Below are positions 45,263 to 55,422 of a stretch of 64,000 nucleotides of DNA, piece by piece. The notes beneath the pieces are model-generated. The model was not told where the DNA came from. It saw nothing but the letters and a program-made list of their open reading frames with translations, and did not search any database. A program made the translations under genes and the position numbers. The stretch is taken from contig OY723245.1 in assembly GCA_963210315.1 (NCBI GenBank), forward strand, positions 682,001-746,000. Reading direction: 5' to 3'. This DNA is from Rhynchopus euleeides. Taxonomy: Eukaryota; Euglenozoa; Diplonemea; Diplonemida; Diplonemidae. Each line of letters opens with the position of its first letter. The first letter of the stretch is position 1.

Positions 45263-46590
45263 TTACCACAGCTGCATGCAGGCGGCTTGGCCTGTTTGAG
45301 GGAAGGGGACAGTGAGGAGATCGGAGGGGCTCTCGGATACAGACCACGAGTGGGTGGTTTGCAGGAGAGGGCCCACTGATGCTGCACCGCGAACAATACA
45401 CACCACACTGCCCGCATCCGGGCCGCAGGCACGCACAAATGTGTCGGCGGAGCAAGGTGCTGCAGGTGCGTCTGTTGTGTCAATCGGTGCGTCCGTCGGG
45501 ACGGCCGTCGGTGCAATGGTTGCAGGTGTGATTGTCGCAGGCACATCTGTCAGGGGGGCAATGGTGGCCGGTGAGTTGGTCGTCGTTGCCAGGTACCACC
45601 ACTGCCGGATGATCCCTGCCTGGTCCGCGGTGGTCAGGACAGCACCGTCGGGAGAGAAGTCCATGTCAAGCACGCCGTACTGTGTGGGGGCCAAAAGCGT
45701 CTGGACCAGTGACCAGTCCGCAATGCGGTGGACGTATAGGTCGCCTGTAGTGGAACCCGACAGCAACCGCGACCCATCTGGTGAGAACCTGACAATTCGA
45801 CCACCAGTGTATTTGTTCAGCTGAAACCCATCCGTCTTGCGGAACACCCTCACCTTGTTCACATTCTGGTCAACCGTGCACCCGACGGCGATCAGGGTAC
45901 CGTCAGGAGAGAAGTCGACTGAGTCGGCCCGGACGCAATTCGACGGGAATGCCAGAGTGAGGTACTTCACACCGTCAGCAGCACGCCACACGTGCAGGTC
46001 AGTAGTCGATGAAGCAACGGACAGCGAGTCAGGTGTCGCGATACGCCGCTGTGGCCAGTATACGTGGTCACCACAGACCAGTCTGTCACCCTGTACACAG
46101 TCGGCGCGTCCCCCACCACAAGGTACTGACCGTCAGGTGAAAACGAAAGCTTCCAACTCTGCCTCTGCAACTCGATGAAGGCCAGCAAGGACCCGTCAGT
46201 AGCACTCCACACACGCAGGTACTTGTCGTTTCCCGGCATTGCAAGGATGGACCCGTCAGGTGAGAACTGCAAGCCACGAGCTGAAGAGGAGTCAGGCGTG
46301 GGCAGCCCGGGGAGCTGCTGCACGGTGAAGAGTACCGACCCGTCCACGGCACTCCACACCTCAGGCAGACGGCCGCCAGCAAACCCCACGGCCAGCTTGC
46401 CCCCATCAGGTGACTGGGAAATCGCGGCGGTGATTGCCTGAGGCCCAGCATCTCTGCTGTGCAGACACTGTGCACTGTCGGTAATCAGACAGGGGTCCCA
46501 TGCCACTGCACCGAGCAACAGCAGGGTTGCGACTGCCACGTCTGTCAAAAGGATATCTGTAGGTGAGGGTACAGGTGGTGCAGGTGACAT
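45263..46590 (-). CDS. WD40/YncE-like beta-propeller protein, frame broken once
   Basis: Two overlapping frames form one protein: 46590 to about 46045 and about 46050 to 45263. The first half starts with a hydrophobic segment (DVAVATLLLLGAVAW) that looks like a signal peptide or anchor. Propeller repeats follow in both halves, with FSPDGSILAM, FSPDGQYLVVG, FSPDGTLIAVG, FSPDGSRLLSG and FSPDGAVL as blade signatures. Near 46030-46070 a one-base deletion (or two-base insertion) moves the frame: TYTGHSG ends in frame 1, while LSVASSTTDLHVW, the matching blade end, is in the other frame. The C-terminus has a threonine, proline and alanine-rich linker and a cysteine-containing tail. It is either a recent pseudogene or a base-call error. 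Probably a secreted or membrane-attached binding protein. Confidence 0.65.
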
Positions 46591-47067
46591 CTGTGTCCCT
46601 TCAAATTACTCCTCTGACACTGTGACACACACAGGTAACGGACAACAGACCAACAATGGACAAGACGTTGGTTCACACAAAGAAGGGTGTCGCGGTGATG
46701 CACCCACTCTCGGAGCGAAGGAAAGACAGTGTGGTCAGGTGTAGCGATGGTGGTGGAGCCGTAGGTGTTGGTGGGGCGGGGGGTTGGGGGGACGGGTTCT
46801 CATTCTGTTCTGCACTTGCTGCACCCTTCGCTTCAGACAGCAACGACGGCACATTCGCACATGCAGAGAAACGTGGTTCCCGCAGTGCTGGAAGGGTGGA
46901 GGAGGTGGGGTGTGGAACAAGCGGAACGGGGCGACAACTGGAAGAGATACCGCAACAACAAGCACACCGCACGGAGCAGCAGCTGCCTCGCAGCAGCAGT
47001 GCCACAGCCGCATCAGTGTGCACACAACCGCACTTTTCCGTGTGTCGCCCTGTGGGCTTGTCTATGA
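46591..47067. repeat. Diverged repeat related to 54643-55115
   Basis: Short blocks shared in the same order with 54643-55115 include CTGCACTTGCTGCA, GTGGTTCCC, AGCAGCTGCC, and further on CATTGCCTCCATCATA against CAGTGCCTCCATAATA, then CTCAACTG and GAGGCA or GAGGTAGCAG. The match spans about 46810-47190 in this copy. It indicates an old duplication of one segment; neither copy has a recognised gene in this part. Confidence 0.55.
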
Positions 47068-47190
47068 CTGGGGCTGTGTGGGAAGTGGAAGGAAACAACA
47101 TGGAGGATAAGAAAAGACAAGCAGGAGATCATTGCCTCCATCATATACGAGGCACCAGGCAACACGCTCCCTCAACTGAATGAGGTAGCA

Positions 47191-48429
47191 GTGCCGTGCC
47201 TCCACACCACCACACACATCCCTGCAGACACAGCCCCAGGGCTCACCCTGTACTTTGACGGTGGTGCGCGCGACAATGGCACCCCCTTCGCCGTGGCGGG
47301 GGCAGGGGCGGTGCTATACCAAGACGGTTGCAAGGTTTCAGAGAAAGTACTCCCGCTGCTGAACGTGCGTAGCAACAACATTGCTGAGTACGAGGCGCTC
47401 CGTGCAGGTCTGCGCCTCCTCGAGAGGGGTGATGCCCCTGAGGGCCCAGTCACAGTGCGGGGCGACTCCCAGGTGGTGCTGCGCCAGCTCCAAGGGGACT
47501 CATTGTGCCGGGATGCCGCCCTCCGTCCTCTGTTCCTCAGCACGTCCCGGCTAGCTGCGGACCTCCAACCGAGGTTCACTCTCACATACGAGCATGTGAA
47601 GAGGGAATCCAACACAGATGCTGATGCCCTCAGTAACGCCGCGATGGACGAGGCTGAAAGGCTGGGGGCCTCACGGCAGCAGCTCCAGCAGGACCTCACG
47701 GTGTTCCAGAGCAGTATCCTGGGGAAGGCTGCCTCGCTGAAGGGGCTCTGCAGCATGGTGACGAAAGTAGGCACTGGGCCCTGGCATTGCGGCCATGCTG
47801 CCAACTCAACAGTCCTCACGGCGATCGGTGGATCTGTGGCGGCGGGCCTGTCGAGGAGGGCCCAGCTGAACCCTGCCACTGAGTCGGTGATGCGCAGCCT
47901 CCAAGCGCACCTGGCTGTGCCAGCCCCCAGCCGGACGGATACAGTGTTCCATGATCGCGGAATGGCGTGGGCCGCTACCTTCGCTCCGCAGCCGCACTAC
48001 CCTGAGGGTTGGCAGCAATCGGCCCAGCAGTGGGCGGCGCGTGGTCGGCAGGCCAACAGCCGGGTAGGGCGCCCATGGGAGCGGAGGGGCGCTGCCCCCC
48101 GAACTGCTCCCCCTGGTGCCAGGAGGAACGCAAAGGTGCTTGCCTGCAAGTTGCATTGGAAGCCCCGTTGCTCGGCATGCCAGAAGCGGCGCCTCCCGGA
48201 GGAGGTGTGCTGCCGCAACCACCACAAGGAGGGGGACGGGCTCCCGGTCACTATGGGCTTCTGCAAACGCCACAGCATGGACCGATGCGGTGACTGCTAC
48301 AGCGATGGCAAAACACTACCACATTGCTGCCAAGCACACCACGCCGGCTATGCTGCACGCCCTCCTCCCCGGAGTGGCACTGAGTTGGCCCCACACTCTA
48401 ACCCGAGTGGGGCCTCCGCTGTGACGTAG
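47191..48429 (+). CDS. RNase H-fold protein with Cys/His-rich C-terminus (only plus-strand gene)
   Basis: The frame is open from about 47068 but has no ATG before the RNase H domain; 47191 is a GTG, so the true start may be an upstream exon or the gene may be 5'-truncated. The RNase H domain (about residues 18-150) has all four acidic positions: LTLYFDGGARDNG, NNIAEYEAL, VRGDSQVVLRQ and NTDADALSN. This pattern matches RNase HI-like domains of retroelements and of stand-alone RVT_3 proteins, which cleave the RNA strand of hybrids. The last 120 residues hold many cysteines and histidines (CSACQKRR, CCRNHHKE, CGDCYSDG, CCQAHH) and probably bind zinc. Being alone on the plus strand suggests a mobile-element remnant or an inserted gene. 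No reverse transcriptase was seen next to it. Confidence 0.75.
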   Translation: MPCLHTTTHIPADTAPGLTLYFDGGARDNGTPFAVAGAGAVLYQDGCKVSEKVLPLLNVRSNNIAEYEALRAGLRLLERGDAPEGPVTVRGDSQVVLRQLQGDSLCRDAALRPLFLSTSRLAADLQPRFTLTYEHVKRESNTDADALSNAAMDEAERLGASRQQLQQDLTVFQSSILGKAASLKGLCSMVTKVGTGPWHCGHAANSTVLTAIGGSVAAGLSRRAQLNPATESVMRSLQAHLAVPAPSRTDTVFHDRGMAWAATFAPQPHYPEGWQQSAQQWAARGRQANSRVGRPWERRGAAPRTAPPGARRNAKVLACKLHWKPRCSACQKRRLPEEVCCRNHHKEGDGLPVTMGFCKRHSMDRCGDCYSDGKTLPHCCQAHHAGYAARPPPRSGTELAPHSNPSGASAVT

Positions 48430-48844
48430 AAATGGGCGGGGGTGGGCAATGATCCGCGCAGGATCTCCCCACACAAAACGTGGTCACCACACCACCACAC
48501 ACACACGTGAATCTTCTGTCGTGGTGCAGAACACACCAACAGGAGAGGCGGCACGACAGGCAGCACCGTTGTGTGTCTTGTTGCCTCCTGTTGAGTGTGC
48601 ACGTACACACTGCAAGTGCAGCGTGTGTCTATGTCTGTGCATGTGTGTTGGTCAAGCATTGTGCATGAGTGGGCCGATCCTGTGAGGTCACGGTGCCCAC
48701 CCTTGCAGGTGTCGGGGTGTGGGAAGCGAACAAGAGAAGAAGTGTTCAGATATCATAAGTGATGTGCAAGCAAGGACAAGCAAACAAGCGGCACCATCGG
48801 CCTCACCGACCCACGGTGCACAGGTGCAGGGCCGCACCGTGCCA
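48430..48844. other. Intergenic between convergent genes
   Basis: Separates the plus-strand RNase H gene and the minus-strand astacin pseudogene, whose 3' ends face each other. No feature recognised apart from TGCAGAACACAC, a short word that also occurs near 31217 and 55292. Confidence 0.45.
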
Positions 48845-50905
48845 TCACCGCCTCCCGCGACGCCCGCCACGACCGCCACGACCACCACGGCCACCACCGC
48901 GCCCACCACGCCCGCCACGACCACCACCACGCCCGCCACGCCCAGGCCTGGTCGGCGGTGTCGGGGGCGTCACAGGGGCAGGGCGCGTCGGAGGGCGCGG
49001 TGCAGGTGCAGGCTGGGTGGGAGGTGTCACAGGCCGTGTCGGAGGCGTCGGAGGTGTGGGCGGCACCACACCACCACCACCACCACCACCGCCAGTGCCA
49101 GCCACACGCACACGGACAGTGCACGTCGAGGCAGGGCCGTCGCTCCCCGTGAAGGTGGCGCTCAGGGTGTAGGTCTGCCCCGCCATTGCCGCCGTCGGGG
49201 TGAAGCGCACCTGTGCAAACCCCGTGTCGCGCAGCGTGGACCCCGAAGACCTCGCAAACTGCGCGTTCGGCGCCGTCGTGCCCGCGTACGTCACCCGCAT
49301 CGTGCGCGACGCGTCGTACAGCGCGTTGAAGTCGACGCTGAAGGTCTCGGACGGCTGCACCGTCTGTGTTGCAGACGCACCCACAGACGCCAGGCAACGC
49401 GGGCGCGCGAAGTTTGGGGAACACCCGTTGTACATGAAGGTGATTGCGGCCACGTCCCCAGCACTCAGCCCGTTGCGCTGCCCGATCGGCTGCGGGGAGA
49501 CGATGGTCGGCTGCCGCCCGATGCGGAACCCGTTCGGCCCGTAGTGCATGATGGACCCGTAGTCGTACGCACCCAGGTCGCGTGCGCTCGCCCTGTTCTG
49601 CCGGAAGTTCCCCTCCAGCCCGCGCTGCACCTGCGACAGGTCCACAGTCACAAAGTTGTTCCGGTCCTTGCGCGACTGTTCATGGGAAAGACCAAGGCTG
49701 TGCCCTTATTCAACTTTACGTGGCGAGCGGCAAAGGTGACGACCAGTGGGCCCAGCGCCACGCATGCCCAGACACTGAACCCAAACAGTGGCTACACACG
49801 ATTCCCACACACGGTTGTCTGCGGTGAGGAAAAGAGACACCCTTAGGTCTCTGCAAAAACCTGCCGCTGGTTAGCAACCTGGGGCGCCACCCCCTAAAGT
49901 GTGAGGAGACCCGGTGGCTCAAGAAGGGTTTCCGGATCCCACGCGGAGTGAGGGTAACTAGCTAGTCTTTACCCATGGGAAGACATTGTGTGTAATGCAC
50001 TCCTACGTTTTTCCAACCTTTTCGGACTTTCATCCCGTCCCCCCACGTAGTGCGAGTCCTATACGCGTCCCGAACGTACTAGGGCCACTCCCACCTGTAC
50101 GTTACACTGTGTGAAACAGAGACGCAACTGCGGTGGTCTGACCTCCGTCTATGACAGAAGGGAGGCGGGCTACTCCGGCCCGGAAGCCCGCGCAGGGGGT
50201 CGCCGTGGAGGACACAGGACGAGGGGCGCCCGGCCCCCATTGGAGGTCTTGGGATCTCGGTTCTTTGGGCTCAGGGTTCCCCCTTCATAGACCAGGTCAC
50301 CACCCCGGCTATTCCGGCTCCATGCACAAGGCATTTCAGCACCGAGGTAACCACCCCACCGTTGACTCTGTTCACCCCCCGCGCAGTGCAATGCGAGGGG
50401 ATTAGCAGGGGCGCCACGTGCAGGCGTCAGGCGGCTTTAACCCCCAAAGACCAAGGCTGTGCCCAATCTCATGTATGGCGGAACCCGTCCCGCACCCCCT
50501 CGCCAGCGAGATCTGGTTCACCCCGGCCCCACGCCGCCCGACAGGCGAGCTGCACCCGCTCCCCTGCGCAAATCGGATGTAGGGGCGCCCGCAGCTCGCG
50601 TCCGACGCACAGCGCCGGAACCGGAAGCACGTCTTCGACTCCCAGTCCGCCACGGCGCCTGCGATGCGGCTGTCCGTCTGGCTGATCGGCGCCGCAATCA
50701 CGTAGTTCACCACCTGCCCGACGGGGAACAGCTGCGAAGCACTCGTCAGCGGGGTCGCCCCGAGGGCCTGCCCGCCACGCCCACTCGCACGCGGCACCTG
50801 CACATCCCCGTCCACAATGTCGTACTCGTAGTCCCAGGCGGGGCGCGTCCCTGCAACACCCCACGCTCCGCACACCGCGAGCACCGCTGCAGCCCGTGAC
50901 ATCAT
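48845..50905 (-). pseudogene. Astacin-like metalloprotease, copy 1, broken by an insertion
   Basis: The gene runs from ATG 50905 to TGA at 48845 and is nearly identical to the intact copy at 55423-56661. The N-terminal part reads to HEIGHSLGL and then enters foreign sequence and stops; the rest resumes with VTVDLSQVQ. The break separates the first two zinc-binding histidines from the third ligand of HExxHxxGxxH. The 740-bp insertion at 49706-50445 is flanked by a 19-bp duplication. Removing the insertion and one duplicate restores the frame, so the disruption looks recent. The C-terminal tail is a glycine/arginine array longer than in copy 2. A protein from this copy should be inactive. Confidence 0.9.
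49706..50445. mobile_element. 740-bp retroelement-like insertion with 19-bp target duplication
   Basis: AAAGACCAAGGCTGTGCCC occurs at 49687-49705 and again at 50446-50464, directly flanking the insert; the intact paralogue has one copy (AAAGGCCAAGACTGTGCCC). The insert has no terminal inverted repeats and no recognised reverse transcriptase. A long target duplication without inverted ends is typical of LINE-driven retroposition, so a SINE-like or 5'-truncated LINE is the best guess. No clear poly-A tail was seen and the orientation is uncertain. Confidence 0.8.
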
Positions 50906-52521
50906 GGCGCACACCTTCCCCTGCTGCTCAAGGTCGGCACGAATGCGGGGGTCAAACAAAAAAGAGATAAAAAGACAACAACGTGTACAGCTGACACCTG
51001 TGGGTATGTGGGGTGCGTGGGTGTGGTGCGATTGCTGCGGAGTTGCATCGCGCTCGGCATCGACTGTCAAACCCCAGTAGCAACCTGAGATGGGGTAGGT
51101 GGGGCGGGACCCCGCCAGGCTCTGGAAACTCAACAAGTCGAGGATCTTGCTCTGTTTTTTTCCCCGTTCTCTTTGCTGCACTGACAACACAGCAACGAGG
51201 AGGTACCCGGGTGGTGGGGCAGGGGTGGGCTCAGGCAGGGTGCAGAACAGTGCTTTGGCGAATGTCACATATTCTTGTAGTGCAGCCACAGTGGAACATA
51301 GCTGCCAGCTCACTGTGTTTGTGGGCACCTGTTATCCATGAGTGTCCAGCTCTGCTCTGCCACAGTCTTCTCATTCTCTCCGAGATGAGAGGGGTTGTTG
51401 TTGACGCCACAACCGGGCAAAGCAAACAAGGCAACTCCGCAAGCCTTGCTGTGAAGGTCGTCAGAGGCGCTTGTTTGAAAGCGAAACACAGTCACATAAA
51501 CACATTGAAATGATATCCACTTGGCACCTGCAAAGGATTGCTGCTGTATTAGGTCAGGAATGAGGAGGTTTCCCCACGCCCGACGCGTTCCCACCCGACA
51601 GGTCCTGGCACCAACACCAGTATCCCGAAGTGTGGCACAAACAGCAATGTAAGCATCGCTGCCAGATGGCAGTGTTCCGTTGCAGTACTGTTCTTTTAAC
51701 CTGGAGGCAGACTTTGATGCTCAATGGGGGGGTTTCCCAAGTTCATTCTTCTGTGATTCCCTCCCCCCGCACCAGGGGTGGGCAGGGGGAAGGGGGCATC
51801 AAGCCAACACCATTGCCTGCAAGTGCTGCGGGCTGCACCGTACGCTGCAGCTGGAAGCACAGGGTCAGGCACAAAGGGTTATTTGGCTCGATTCGGCACG
51901 ACTCCAGTCACAACCTGGAGCCTGATGGATCCACCTTGGTGCGTGGATCTAGTTGCAAGGGTGTTGGGGTCTTCTCTGCGGCATGCCGAGGCATTTGGTT
52001 GCACATCTTCAGAGATTGTCGACAACAGTAGCGAAGACCCCCATTGGGCGAAGCGATCGGGGGCTGTCCGGGTGGTATGGGGTGGGGGGCACAGGACTGC
52101 CGGGACCTGAACCTGGGAGGGAGGGAAGAAGAACAAACACCGTGTGTCGGTCACGCAGAAGGGTGGTTGGCATGATCTGATCTGGTCAGACCACATGCAC
52201 CGGGTCAGCGTGGCTGAGGAAGAGGTGTGGGGAATGCGAATAAAACAACTTCTTTTCAGAGCCTCGCACATTGAGATGTGGTGTGGTGAGGGTGAGATGG
52301 ATCACCTCACCACACAGCATCACCCAGCAGGTGGGGATACACAAACTCACTCGCTAACGCACAGACTCACGGTAAGGTTTTTGGGGAGTGAAGGGCGCCA
52401 CCGAGCGAACACTGCATGCTGCATACACTGCCACCAACGCATCTGATGGGAATGCACTGACATGGGCAGAGTAAGGTTGCCACAGCACAGCGCCGACTGA
52501 TATAGGTGTGGGTGTCTGAGG
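50906..52521. other. Intergenic, no gene recognised
   Basis: The first 100 bases or so match the 5' flank of the second astacin copy (ACAACGTGTACAGCTGACAC at about 50978 and 56730), so the duplication included upstream sequence. Beyond that only short open frames are present. Confidence 0.5.
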
Positions 52522-53100
52522 TTACGGAGCGCACAGGCTCTGGCCCAGCCCAGTCACACCGTTCCAGCCAATCACCCCGCACCCCGCACGGTAGCTGGTC
52601 CCCACGAAGAGCTTGTCAGTGCTGTCGATGTGGACCTGACCCCACGTCAAACCTTTGAGAGTCAGGAGGCTGCAGAGGTACGTTCTGCACCTGGTCGCGT
52701 CATCTGGGCTGATCAGACGGTAGCCGGAATCGCATTGCATCCCCTCTGTGACGACGACCGAGTAGCAGTCGACTGGAGGGGGAGGGGGCGGCGTGACAGG
52801 TGCAGGTGTTGGGGCGCACAGGCTCTGGCCCAGCCCGGTCACACCGTTCCAGCCAATCACCCCGCACCCCGACTTGTAGCCGGACCCCACGAAGAGCTTG
52901 TCTGTGCTGTCGATGTGGATCTGACCCCATTTCAAGTTGTTGCGATCCAGGAGGCTGCAGAGAGTCGGTGTGCAGCTGGTAGCGTCATCTGGGCTGATCA
53001 GACTGTAGCCGGAATCGCATTGCATCCCCACTGTGACAACGACCGTGTCGCAGGCAGGTGCACTGAAGCACAGCGACAGAAGCGCCGCGACGGCTGCCAT
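52522..53100 (-). CDS. Secreted cysteine-repeat protein with two tandem domains
   Basis: 192 residues from ATG 53100. A signal peptide (MAAVAALLSLCFSAPA) is followed by two homologous modules of about 80 residues separated by a proline linker (PTPAPVTPPPPPPVD). Each module contains VVVTxGMQCDSGY, LISPDDAT, a CSLL segment, WGQIHIDSTDKLFVG or a close variant, and ends GCGVIGWNGVTGLGQSLCAP, with conserved cysteines that probably form disulfides. The two copies are about 75 percent identical by eye, so the duplication is fairly recent. I do not recognise the fold; the pattern recalls small carbohydrate- or surface-binding modules, but that is only a guess. No membrane segment is seen beyond the signal peptide. 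Confidence 0.8.
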   Translation of the reverse strand: MAAVAALLSLCFSAPACDTVVVTVGMQCDSGYSLISPDDATSCTPTLCSLLDRNNLKWGQIHIDSTDKLFVGSGYKSGCGVIGWNGVTGLGQSLCAPTPAPVTPPPPPPVDCYSVVVTEGMQCDSGYRLISPDDATRCRTYLCSLLTLKGLTWGQVHIDSTDKLFVGTSYRAGCGVIGWNGVTGLGQSLCAP

Positions 53101-53801
53101 GGCTGCGGTATGTGCAGGTGTGTGTTGTATCTGTCGGTGTTGGTGTCGAGACTGGCTGTCGTGTGGCCCCTCCCGAAGGGCGTTGCTGGGAAGAACTGGT
53201 GCTGTTGCTCTCAAACCACACTGCGGGCGCGGTACGCTCCCACTCCGACTCTTTCGCTGTGACAAGCAAGCTTGTTTGGGGGAAACGGGTGGGGGTCGTG
53301 GGTTCCACAGCCAAATCTGTGACGTCTCTCTTCAAGGCAGCGAAGACTGCACAACGGCACAGGCATAAGTGAGGGAGCCCCGAGCCAGGAACCAGAGGAA
53401 GCAAAGAGGGACAGCGCCAGAGAAAGGGCGCAGCAGAAATTGTGGGCTGCGCAAAAAGGAAGAAGGGCAACACGGCAAACATGGGCACCGCATATCAACA
53501 GAAAGGGGGGTGGTGTTGTCACGGCGTATTGCAGTGAACGTCCTGACACAACAGACACACATGCAGGGGGGGCAACGACGGGCGGTCGGATGCAGGCGGT
53601 AGGGAATATGTAAGTAGGTTTTCACGAGCTAGAGGTCGAAGAAAGAAAGGGGCATTCCCGTCGCATCACAACCGCACGCCTTGTTGCAAGCCTGGCGACA
53701 AACAAGAAAAGAACACGCTTGTGTGGGTATGGTATGGGGTGCATTGCTCCCGCGAGGACATGACACAGCGTGCCTGGCGTGAGAGGGCAAAAGACTCACC
53801 A
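53101..53801. other. Intergenic, no gene recognised
   Basis: Spacer between the cysteine-repeat gene and the GST gene, both minus strand. Only short, low-complexity frames. Confidence 0.45.
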
Positions 53802-54443
53802 TCACGCCTTGTAGATGGCCTGGATGCCGGTGGCATCTGCGTACTTCGCCTTCACCTTGTCGAGGTTGGCAACCAGGTCGCGGTGGGCCTGGATGTTCTT
53901 GAAGGCGTCGAGGCAGTCCTTCGGCACCCCGTCCAGCCACCCCGAACGCAGCGGCTGCAGCTGTGTGAAGATCACAACGTCCGCAACCGTGAGGGCGTCG
54001 CCCACGGCGTACTTCTTCCCCTCCAGCCGCTTGTCGAGGTACGCGACCCACTTGTGCACGTCCCCACCCTCTGCAACAGCTGCTGCCCGCACCCTCTGCT
54101 TCTCCGCCTCGTCCTGGATCGAGAAGGACTTGCTGAGGGGGGCGAACGCATCCTGCACGTAGTCCACCAGCTCGTCCACCTCCAGCGCCGCCAGCTGGTC
54201 CGCCGGGTACAGCCCCGCTAGCTTCCCCAGGTAGCGCAGCTGTGCGAGGCTCTGCCCGTACGCCTTCCCGTCCACGTACAGCAGCGGCAGCTGCGCGGGG
54301 GCCACAGACGCCTTCAGCGCACCCCACCCAGCGAAGTCGACAGTGGCATCCTCAAACTCCAGCCCCCCCAGCGTGGCCGTCAGGCGCAGCGGCTCGCCCC
54401 TCCCGGGCAGCGGGAAGTACACGATCTTCAGCGTGGGTGCCAT
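53802..54443 (-). CDS. Glutathione S-transferase, sigma/alpha-like
   Basis: 213 residues, the usual GST length, from ATG 54443. The N-terminal thioredoxin-fold domain begins MAPTLKIVYFPLPGRGEPLR, with the catalytic tyrosine at position 9 as in tyrosine-type GSTs (sigma, alpha, mu, pi). The glutathione-binding element QSLAQLRYLGKLAGLYP occurs at about 68-84, and LTVADVVIF in the helical C-terminal domain matches the conserved N-capping motif. The enzyme conjugates glutathione to electrophiles or acts as a related peroxidase or isomerase. There is no signal peptide, so it is probably cytosolic. Upstream, a CT-rich tract and CACCACAG immediately before CAAACATGG suggest a short trans-spliced 5' UTR. 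Confidence 0.92.
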   Translation of the reverse strand: MAPTLKIVYFPLPGRGEPLRLTATLGGLEFEDATVDFAGWGALKASVAPAQLPLLYVDGKAYGQSLAQLRYLGKLAGLYPADQLAALEVDELVDYVQDAFAPLSKSFSIQDEAEKQRVRAAAVAEGGDVHKWVAYLDKRLEGKKYAVGDALTVADVVIFTQLQPLRSGWLDGVPKDCLDAFKNIQAHRDLVANLDKVKAKYADATGIQAIYKA

Positions 54444-54447
54444 GTTT

Positions 54448-54511
54448 GCTGTGGTGCTCGGGTGTTGGGCGCACGTCCGGGTAGTGAGAGAGGGAGAGAG
54501 AGTGTGTGTGA
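54448..54511 (-). promoter_or_regulatory. Candidate spliced-leader acceptor for the GST gene
   Basis: Minus strand: a CTCTCTCTCCCTCTCTCAC tract (about 54481-54511), then CACCACAG with AG at 54449-54450, five bases before the ATG. Confidence 0.4.
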
Positions 54512-55422
54512 TTTGCTGCAGTGAGGGTGTTGTGTTGTGTTGTGTTGGGTATGATGTGCCAGTCGGGGAGATCTGTCTGCGTACCAAGCAAGCCTGTGTG
54601 GGGAGGGGTGGATGGGCGGAGGGGGGCTCCTGTTCGGCTCACCCCAGCTCTGCACTTGCTGCAGCCCAAGCTTGCGGATTCGAGATTGGAGGGGTCACGA
54701 TGGCGTATACAACGATTCAAGATGCAGGGAACTGTGGTTCCCCTCAGCAGGGCGTGCCAAAGGGGGGCACCGCTGCCACATAGGCAAATGTCGCGTGCGG
54801 TGAAGCGGGGGGAGGCGGTAACAGGCGAGGCGACACATGTGGAAAACACCGCAAGAACAATGGAAGTACACCCGCACTGGGCAGCAGCTGCCCTGTGCTC
54901 GGTGCCCGCCAGTGCACACACCACACTTTTTCCGTGGTCTCACTTGCCTTGTTGTGGGAAGGTGGAAGATATAAAAAAGAATCAAATAGGCGTCGGGCGT
55001 GTGCGGTGCGACACACACCTGCATCCCATAGCTGACAGCAGGGGAGGCCAAGACAAGGGAGGAGGGCAGTGCCTCCATAATAAACGAGGCCCTCAACTGC
55101 ACGAGGCAGCGAGAGGAAGAAACAAACGGCAAAAGACAAAGGAGGCAATACCAATGGGCATTGCCACCTGTGTTGTGTCCGGGCGGCAATGCCGCAGCGC
55201 GTCTATGTGGAAGGGGGTAGCAACAGGACACAACAGGGTGGTGGTGGTGTTCATATAACTTCGGATAAGGTGGATGCGGGTGTGCAGAACACACGCCACA
55301 TCACACTGGCCCCACACGAATGCAGGTGGCCCGCATGGGCGGTTCGGATGTTCCATTTCAGACGATCGGGTGTGCTATATGCCCCGACACCATCACACAC
55401 TTCAAGGTTCAAACTTCAAACT
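54512..55422. other. Intergenic, includes a diverged duplicate of 46.8-47.2 kb
   Basis: The segment at about 54643-55115 shares ordered short blocks with 46810-47190, the region just 5' of the RNase H gene. No protein gene was recognised; the RNase H frame is not present here. Confidence 0.5.
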
